Source: Sediminibacterium ginsengisoli
Lineage (GTDB): Bacteria; Bacteroidota; Bacteroidia; Chitinophagales; Chitinophagaceae
Assembly (NCBI GenBank): GCA_943324415.2
Contig: CALPLN020000063.1
Coordinates: 1-9,939, forward strand
Direction of reading: 5' to 3'
DNA: 9,939 nucleotides
A model generated the notes under the pieces. The model was given only the letters and a program-made list of their open reading frames with translations, ran no database searches and was not told where the DNA came from. Position 1 is the stretch's first letter, and each line of letters opens with the position of its first letter. Positions 5,514-9,939 of the stretch are shown here, piece after piece. The translations under genes were made by a program, and so were the position numbers.

Positions 5514-7340
5514 ATGTATCGTACACACCATTGTGGTCAGTTAAATATCCAATTTGTCAATCAAGAAGTTACCCTTGCTGGCTGGGTACAAACCATTCGT
5601 AAATTCGGCGCTATCACTTTTGTAGATCTTAGAGATCGATATGGCATTACACAACTCCTATTAGGGGAAGGATTACAGGCGCAACTAGATGCTCAACCAT
5701 TGGGTCGTGAGTTTGTCATTCAAGCAAAAGGAAAAGTGATTGAACGTTCCAGCAAAAATGTGAATATCCCAACAGGTGAAATTGAAATCAATGTGACTGA
5801 ATTTAAAATACTCAACGCGTCGATGGTACCTCCATTCACTATTCAAGATGATACGGATGGCGGAGATGATATTAGAATGAAATACCGTTTCTTAGATCTA
5901 AGAAGAAACGCCGTTAAAAAGAACATTGAATTAAGATATAGTGTCAATCGCGCTACGCGCAACTACTTGCATGAAAAAGGATTCATGGATATCGAAACCC
6001 CTTTTTTAATTAAGTCCACTCCAGAGGGCGCAAGAGATTTTGTTGTGCCTAGCAGGATGAATCCAGGTGAATTTTACGCCCTACCCCAATCCCCTCAAAC
6101 TTTTAAGCAGTTATTGATGGTGAGTGGCTACGATCGTTACTATCAAATTGTAAAATGTTTTAGAGACGAGGATTTAAGAGCAGATCGTCAACCTGAATTT
6201 ACACAGATTGACTGCGAGATGAGTTTTGTGGAGCAAGAAGATATTTTAAATATGTTCGAAGGATTGATTAAGAGCATTTTTAAAGATGTAAAAAACATCG
6301 ACTATACTGAAGCTGTTCAAAGAATGACATGGGAAGATGCCATGTGGCATTACGGCAATGACAAACCTGATATTCGTTTTGGTATGGAATTGTGCAACTT
6401 GAAAAAGCCAGCACACGTATTCTCTGATAAAGCGGATCAAGCTGCTTTGATCAATGGCGTTGATTTTAAAGTATTTGACGATGCAGAAACGGTTATTGCA
6501 ATTGCTGCACCAGGATGTAGTGAATTTACACGTAAACAAACAGATGAATTAACTGAGTGGGTTAAGCGTCCTCAGATTGGCATGAAAGGCATGGTATTCA
6601 TTAAGTGCAATGCTGATGGTAGTTTCAAAAGTAGCGTAGATAAATTCTATTCTGAAGATAAATTAAAAGCCATTGCTGCTGCTGCTGGTGCAAAAGCTGG
6701 TGATTTGATATTCATCCTTGCAGGCGCTGAAGAAAGAACCCGAAAAGCAATTAGTGAATTAAGATTAGAACTAGGAAAGCAATTGGGCTTTAGAAAAGAA
6801 GATGAATTTAAATTATTGTGGGTAATGGATTTCCCATTATTCGAATATGACGAAGAAGGCAACCGTTGGGTCGCAAGGCATCATCCGTTTACTTCTCCTA
6901 AACCTGATCATATTGACATCATGATCAACAATGCACCGGAAATTAAGGATGCTTCAAAATATTTAGAACATCCCTATGCCAATATCAAAGCCAACGCGTA
7001 TGATATGGTCTTAAATGGCAATGAAATAGGCGGAGGTTCAATTCGTATCTTCCAAAGAAATCTACAAGAAAAAATGTTTGCTGCTCTAGGCATGTCCCCA
7101 GAAGAAGCACAACATAAATTCGGATTCTTATTAGGCGCATTTGAATATGGTGCACCGCCACATGGTGGAATCGCATTTGGTTTTGATCGCTTATGTGCTT
7201 TATTAGGCGGTAGCGAAAGTATTAGAGACTTTATCGCTTTCCCTAAGAACAATAGCGGCCGTGATGTGATGTTAGACGCACCAAGCAGTATTGATGAGAA
7301 GCAATTTGAAGAATTGCATATCAAACTAAATTTAAAGTAG
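5514..7340 (+). CDS. aspS: Aspartyl-tRNA synthetase (bacterial type)
   Basis: This 608-residue protein is slightly longer than the roughly 590 usual for bacterial AspRS. It charges tRNA-Asp with aspartate in the cytoplasm. The N-terminal OB-fold anticodon-binding domain covers residues 1-105 (LAGWVQTIRKFGAITFVDLRD). The class II core starts with FLDLRR (126-131). The flipping-loop STPEGARDF is at 168-176 and QSPQ at 192-195. Motif 2 CFRDEDLRADRQPEFTQID spans 215-233, with R217 contacting ATP. The bacterial-specific GAD insertion covers about 285-415. Motif 3 GGIAFGFDRL spans 551-560, with R559. All catalytic elements are intact. The ATG at 5514 gives the expected YRTHHCGQL start. Whether the enzyme also charges tRNA-Asn cannot be judged from this window. 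The downstream membrane-protein gene follows after 4 bp, and rarA after that. Confidence 0.98.
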   Translation: MYRTHHCGQLNIQFVNQEVTLAGWVQTIRKFGAITFVDLRDRYGITQLLLGEGLQAQLDAQPLGREFVIQAKGKVIERSSKNVNIPTGEIEINVTEFKILNASMVPPFTIQDDTDGGDDIRMKYRFLDLRRNAVKKNIELRYSVNRATRNYLHEKGFMDIETPFLIKSTPEGARDFVVPSRMNPGEFYALPQSPQTFKQLLMVSGYDRYYQIVKCFRDEDLRADRQPEFTQIDCEMSFVEQEDILNMFEGLIKSIFKDVKNIDYTEAVQRMTWEDAMWHYGNDKPDIRFGMELCNLKKPAHVFSDKADQAALINGVDFKVFDDAETVIAIAAPGCSEFTRKQTDELTEWVKRPQIGMKGMVFIKCNADGSFKSSVDKFYSEDKLKAIAAAAGAKAGDLIFILAGAEERTRKAISELRLELGKQLGFRKEDEFKLLWVMDFPLFEYDEEGNRWVARHHPFTSPKPDHIDIMINNAPEIKDASKYLEHPYANIKANAYDMVLNGNEIGGGSIRIFQRNLQEKMFAALGMSPEEAQHKFGFLLGAFEYGAPPHGGIAFGFDRLCALLGGSESIRDFIAFPKNNSGRDVMLDAPSSIDEKQFEELHIKLNLK

Positions 7341-7344
7341 TCAA

Positions 7345-7848
7345 ATGCAACAACCTTCGAAATTATACATTGTACTGTCATATATCTTAATTCCAATTGC
7401 ATTATTGTTTGGCTTCCTTGATAGCCTATTGGTGATATCAGCTCTAGCAAACCCTAGTGCATTGATCCTCGTGTTTGCAATGGCCTGTATTGTCATCTAT
7501 AGCTTTGCTAGTTTCAAATTTTTAAAACTAGGGATAGAAAGAGAACAAACACAAACTAATAAATTAAAAGATTGGATCAAGGTGAATGCCTATGTCAGTT
7601 TATTGATGTTTAGTTTGATCTTTTTGAATGCAGTAAGTATTTTAATTTCAAATGATGCTACATTAATTGGTTTTGTAGATGAATTTTTACAACAACAATC
7701 TGGCTTACCGCCAGAATTCAATAGTCAATTTGTATTAAAGATGATGCGTACTGCCTCTTACTTTTTATTTGTCATTGGCGCAGTTGGCATCTTGCACATC
7801 CGCATGACCTTGAAATTAGTTAGAGAATACGACTACCTTTTCGAATAG
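7345..7848 (+). CDS. Four-helix membrane protein of unknown function
   Basis: This 167-residue protein has hydrophobic segments at roughly 8-31, 38-60, 80-102 and 136-156. The loop between segments 2 and 3 is basic and polar (GIEREQTQTNKLKDW). A longer polar stretch (about 103-132, with QQQSGLPPEFN) lies between segments 3 and 4. By the positive-inside rule the loop with K and R near 60-79 is cytoplasmic, and both ends are probably cytoplasmic too. There are no catalytic-looking clusters, no signal peptide and no Cys pair. I do not recognise the family. The ATG at 7345 lies 4 bp after the aspS stop, and the gene ends 22 bp before rarA, so all three are likely cotranscribed. Position alone says nothing firm about function; it could simply be a lineage-specific operon member. 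Confidence 0.85.
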   Translation: MQQPSKLYIVLSYILIPIALLFGFLDSLLVISALANPSALILVFAMACIVIYSFASFKFLKLGIEREQTQTNKLKDWIKVNAYVSLLMFSLIFLNAVSILISNDATLIGFVDEFLQQQSGLPPEFNSQFVLKMMRTASYFLFVIGAVGILHIRMTLKLVREYDYLFE

Positions 7849-7870
7849 CAAATGGTGTAACTTTATACCA

Positions 7871-9151
7871 ATGAATCAGAATATCCCTTTAGCTGAAAGA
7901 TTGCGTCCGCAAACATTGGCCGACTTGATTGGACAAGAACATTTGTCGGGGGATAATAGTGTGTTGCAAAAAGCCATTCAAAAAGGAAAAGTCCCTTCCA
8001 TGATCTTATGGGGCCCTCCAGGGGTTGGCAAGACTACACTCGCCAATATTATCGCAACTACTTTTAACAGCGCCTATTTCCAATTGAGTGCTATTAGTAG
8101 TGGTGTTAAGGAGTTAAGAGAAGTAATTGAAGCAGCAAAATCAAAAGAAGGCGCGATTTTATTTATAGATGAGATTCATCGGTTCAATAAAGGACAACAA
8201 GATGCCTTATTGGGCGCAGTAGAAAAAGGTATTATTACATTGATTGGTGCCACCACAGAAAATCCAAGTTTCGAAGTCAATAGTGCCTTATTAAGCAGAT
8301 GTCAAGTATTTATTTTAAAAGCATTAGACAAAGATGCCTTGACTCAACTTGTTGCACAAGCAGTTGAAAGAGATCCGCTCTTCAAAGAACATACTATTGA
8401 GATCAAAGAAACAGAAGCCTTGTTTCAATTGTCTGGTGGTGATGGCAGAAAACTACTTAATTTATTAGAGCTATCAGTTGAAGCTTTAATTGGGACAAAT
8501 AACAATCAGTCTCAACTAAGCCTCACCAATGATTGGGTGATGCAAGTAGCACAGACGAATATTGCACTCTACGATAAAAATGGAGAACAGCACTATGATA
8601 TTGTTTCTGCATTCATTAAAAGCATGCGAGGCTCTGATCCTAATGGTGCCATTTATTGGCTATCGAGGATGATTGCGGGTGGCGAAGACGTAAAGTTCAT
8701 CGCAAGACGCATGTTGATTTTTGCGAGCGAAGATATTGGCAATGCAAACCCGAATGCTTTTTTATTAGCCAATAGTTGTTTTGATGCTGTGAATAAAATT
8801 GGCTACCCAGAAAGTCGAATCATCCTATCACAATGCGCCATTTATTTAGCAAGTTCTGCTAAAAGCAACGCCTCCTATGAAGCCATCAACAGTGGATTGG
8901 CATTGGTGCAAAAAACAGGAAACCTTCCCGTCCCTTTGCATTTACGCAATGCACCAACCAAATTGATGAAGGATTTAGATTATGGGAAAGCATACCAGTA
9001 TTCCCATTTAGGAGAAAATAATTTTCTTGAACAAGAATACCTGCCAGATGAAATAAAAGGCACTACCCTATTCCAGCCTCAGAAAAATGCAAGAGAAGAA
9101 GAACTTAAAAAGTTCTTACATGAACGTTGGCGTGGCAAGTATGGATATTAG
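7871..9151 (+). CDS. rarA: Replication-associated recombination protein A (MgsA/RarA AAA+ ATPase)
   Basis: This 426-residue protein is within the usual length of the family. It is a clamp-loader-like AAA+ ATPase that acts at stalled replication forks and DNA ends. The N-terminal PLAERLRPQTLADLIGQEHL (6-25) is a family hallmark. Walker A GPPGVGKTT is at 48-56, Walker B LFIDEIHRFNKGQQD at 97-111 and sensor 1 GATTENPSF at 126-134. The SR pair of the arginine finger is at 142-143. The C-terminal MgsA oligomerisation region includes SAFIKSMRGSDPNGAIYWLSRM, IARRMLIFASEDIGNA and the ending WRGKYGY. Everything is intact. The start ATG at 7871 is preceded by an AT-rich 22-bp gap. It is the last gene of the aspS-led plus-strand run. 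Its stop codon lies inside the left arm of an 18-bp perfect inverted repeat, and a second hairpin follows. Confidence 0.97.
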   Translation: MNQNIPLAERLRPQTLADLIGQEHLSGDNSVLQKAIQKGKVPSMILWGPPGVGKTTLANIIATTFNSAYFQLSAISSGVKELREVIEAAKSKEGAILFIDEIHRFNKGQQDALLGAVEKGIITLIGATTENPSFEVNSALLSRCQVFILKALDKDALTQLVAQAVERDPLFKEHTIEIKETEALFQLSGGDGRKLLNLLELSVEALIGTNNNQSQLSLTNDWVMQVAQTNIALYDKNGEQHYDIVSAFIKSMRGSDPNGAIYWLSRMIAGGEDVKFIARRMLIFASEDIGNANPNAFLLANSCFDAVNKIGYPESRIILSQCAIYLASSAKSNASYEAINSGLALVQKTGNLPVPLHLRNAPTKLMKDLDYGKAYQYSHLGENNFLEQEYLPDEIKGTTLFQPQKNAREEELKKFLHERWRGKYGY

Positions 9152-9186
9152 GAGTTTTTATAAAATATAAAACTCCTAATATCCAT
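9141..9186. repeat. 18-bp perfect inverted repeat spanning the rarA stop codon
   Basis: Positions 9141-9158 (ATGGATATTAGGAGTTTT) and 9169-9186 are exact inverted copies with a 10-nt loop (TATAAAATAT). The first 11 bases of the left arm are rarA codons, including the TAG stop at 9149-9151. In the rarA mRNA this would form a long AU-rich stem. No T-run follows directly (the next bases are CTCTAATG), so it is not a standard terminator by itself; a second hairpin begins 13 nt later. Confidence 0.85.
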
Positions 9187-9199
9187 CTCTAATGATTTT

Positions 9200-9236
9200 T
9201 AATAATAAAGGCCTCGATTCGAGGCCTTTATTATTA
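9200..9236. terminator. Bidirectional terminator between rarA and the convergent oxidoreductase gene
   Basis: TAATAATAAAGGCCTCG (9200-9216) and CGAGGCCTTTATTATTA (9220-9236) are perfect 17-bp arms around a 3-nt loop (ATT). The GC-rich centre AGGCCTCG is flanked by A/T runs, so each strand gives a GC stem with a T-rich 3' side. It sits in the convergent spacer, 48 bp after the rarA stop and 34 bp past the stop of the minus-strand gene, as expected for a shared terminator. Confidence 0.85.
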
Positions 9237-9270
9237 GGATACTATTATTTTAAAATAGTCTAATCATAAC

Positions 9271-9939
9271 TTAATTTACTATTTTTTCTGGAACGGCACG
9301 TCCAACGATTCCGCTAGCTGCACCTCGGTCACCTCCCTCATGGTATTCAGCATCTTCGTTCACATCCCATAGGTCAAATAATTCCTTGCCTGCAATGATA
9401 TTTTTCGCAGCTAACATAGCTGTCATCATGCTATGGTCTTGGTTATTGTACTTATGCATACCATTACGTCCTACCAAATACAATCCTTGATATTGCTTTA
9501 ATGCTTCACGAACCACATTTAAATGATCCTTGTACTCATGGTCGTAAACAGGATACGCTTTAGGCTGTCTCACTACATAACCATCCACTACTGCAGATGG
9601 TTTAGTCAATCCAATTTGGTCGATCTCTTTTGTACCCAACGCAATTAATTCCTCGTTACTACTTGTCCATAAGCCATCTCCTTCAAAACAGAAATACTCT
9701 AAGCCATAACATGCCATTTCTGGATCAGGGACCATGAATGGACTCCAAGACTTAAAGTTTTGTATACGTCCTACTTTTACATTCGGCTCATGAATATATA
9801 TCCAGTTATCGCTAAAAGCATCTTGATCTTTACAGATTAAGACCACTGTTAAGAAATCTCTATATTTTAATTGACTTGCTGCATGCAATACTGGTGCACT
9901 AAATGCTGGTGCAACTGCAGGAATCAATTCACGCATTGG
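9271..9939 (-). CDS. FAD/NAD(P)-dependent oxidoreductase, amine-oxidase/UDP-galactopyranose-mutase-like, C-terminal part (5' end off the window)
   Basis: There are 222 codons plus a stop, and the reading frame stays open to the right edge: the codon before MREL is Pro (PMREL), so that Met is internal rather than the start. The N-terminal FAD-binding motif is outside the window. YIHEPNVKVGRIQNFKSWSP, YGLEYFCFEGDGLW, VVRQPKAYPVYD and LVGRNGMHKYNNQDHSM characterise a group of bacterial flavoproteins often annotated as protoporphyrinogen oxidase- or amine oxidase-like and related in fold to UDP-galactopyranose mutase. The VGRNGMHKYNNQDHS segment is the C-terminal flavin-contacting signature. Such genes often sit in cell-surface polysaccharide regions, so a surface-sugar gene cluster may continue to the right; this is inference. 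The actual reaction is unknown. It is convergent with rarA across a spacer holding two hairpins. Confidence 0.88.
   Translation of the reverse strand, partial: PMRELIPAVAPAFSAPVLHAASQLKYRDFLTVVLICKDQDAFSDNWIYIHEPNVKVGRIQNFKSWSPFMVPDPEMACYGLEYFCFEGDGLWTSSNEELIALGTKEIDQIGLTKPSAVVDGYVVRQPKAYPVYDHEYKDHLNVVREALKQYQGLYLVGRNGMHKYNNQDHSMMTAMLAAKNIIAGKELFDLWDVNEDAEYHEGGDRGAASGIVGRAVPEKIVN

Noticed and set aside
6246..6539. 97-codon minus-strand open frame inside aspS
   Set aside because: It is antisense to the GAD domain region of aspS, with no domain signal of its own and Cys/Phe-rich random-looking content.
6974..7450. 158-codon minus-strand open frame across the end of aspS and the start of the next gene
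   Set aside because: It lies antisense to the well-supported aspS motif 3 region and a good membrane-protein start. Its translation is rich in Ser, Pro, Asn and Cys with no recognisable domain, typical of a shadow frame.
9241..9259. Short AT-only palindrome (ACTATT / AATAGT arms) after the second rarA hairpin
   Set aside because: It has only 6 paired bases in a very AT-rich spacer with a 7-nt loop; it is expected by chance and too weak to call an operator or terminator.
1..9939. Mobile elements, CRISPR arrays, tRNA/rRNA genes, phage or defence genes
   Set aside because: I looked for terminal inverted repeats with transposase-like frames, regularly spaced repeats, cloverleaf-like segments and toxin-antitoxin pairs and saw none; coding sequence fills nearly the whole window with housekeeping genes.

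Overview
This window looks like ordinary chromosomal DNA from a Bacteroidota bacterium, probably of the Chitinophagaceae/Chitinophagales type. Three things suggest this. The DNA is moderately AT-rich. Start codons mostly lack strong Shine-Dalgarno sequences. Several intergenic regions carry a TAnnTTTG box, the -7 element of the Bacteroidota housekeeping sigma factor. The lineage assignment is inferred from protein style and promoter type, not from a search.

Layout. Positions 1-1298 (minus strand) hold the widespread cluster efp - accB - accC: elongation factor P, then the biotin carrier and biotin carboxylase subunits of acetyl-CoA carboxylase (accC runs off the left edge). A strong hairpin separates efp from accB. 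Reading away from efp, sucD (succinyl-CoA ligase alpha subunit, TCA cycle) occupies 1446-2318 and ends in a clear terminator. Positions 2390-4294 (plus) hold a probable three-gene unit: a small secreted protein, an FAD-dependent oxidoreductase of the D-amino-acid-oxidase fold that must use a non-ATG start, and a small polytopic membrane protein of unknown function. The last gene overlaps by 6 bp the 3' end of a convergent YbjJ-like MFS transporter (4289-5446, minus). Positions 5514-9151 (plus) hold aspS, a four-helix membrane protein of unknown function and rarA (AAA+ replication/recombination ATPase), closely spaced and probably cotranscribed. After rarA come two consecutive perfect inverted repeats. 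The right edge holds the C-terminal part of a minus-strand FAD/NAD(P)-dependent oxidoreductase.

The genes mostly serve separate core functions: fatty-acid precursor synthesis, translation, the TCA cycle, tRNA charging and replication-fork maintenance. I see no mobile elements, CRISPR arrays, tRNAs, rRNAs, toxin-antitoxin or defence genes, and no convincing new multi-gene system. No gene-free stretch exceeds 300 bp.

The points most worth a second look are these. The EF-P has an arginine-type tip loop (R32) that resembles YeiP/EfpL and EarP-type EF-P, joined to a canonical EF-P C-terminal domain. A repeated arm in the efp-accB spacer could form alternative hairpins. An 18-bp perfect inverted repeat includes the rarA stop codon. 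Two or three small proteins have no assigned function.
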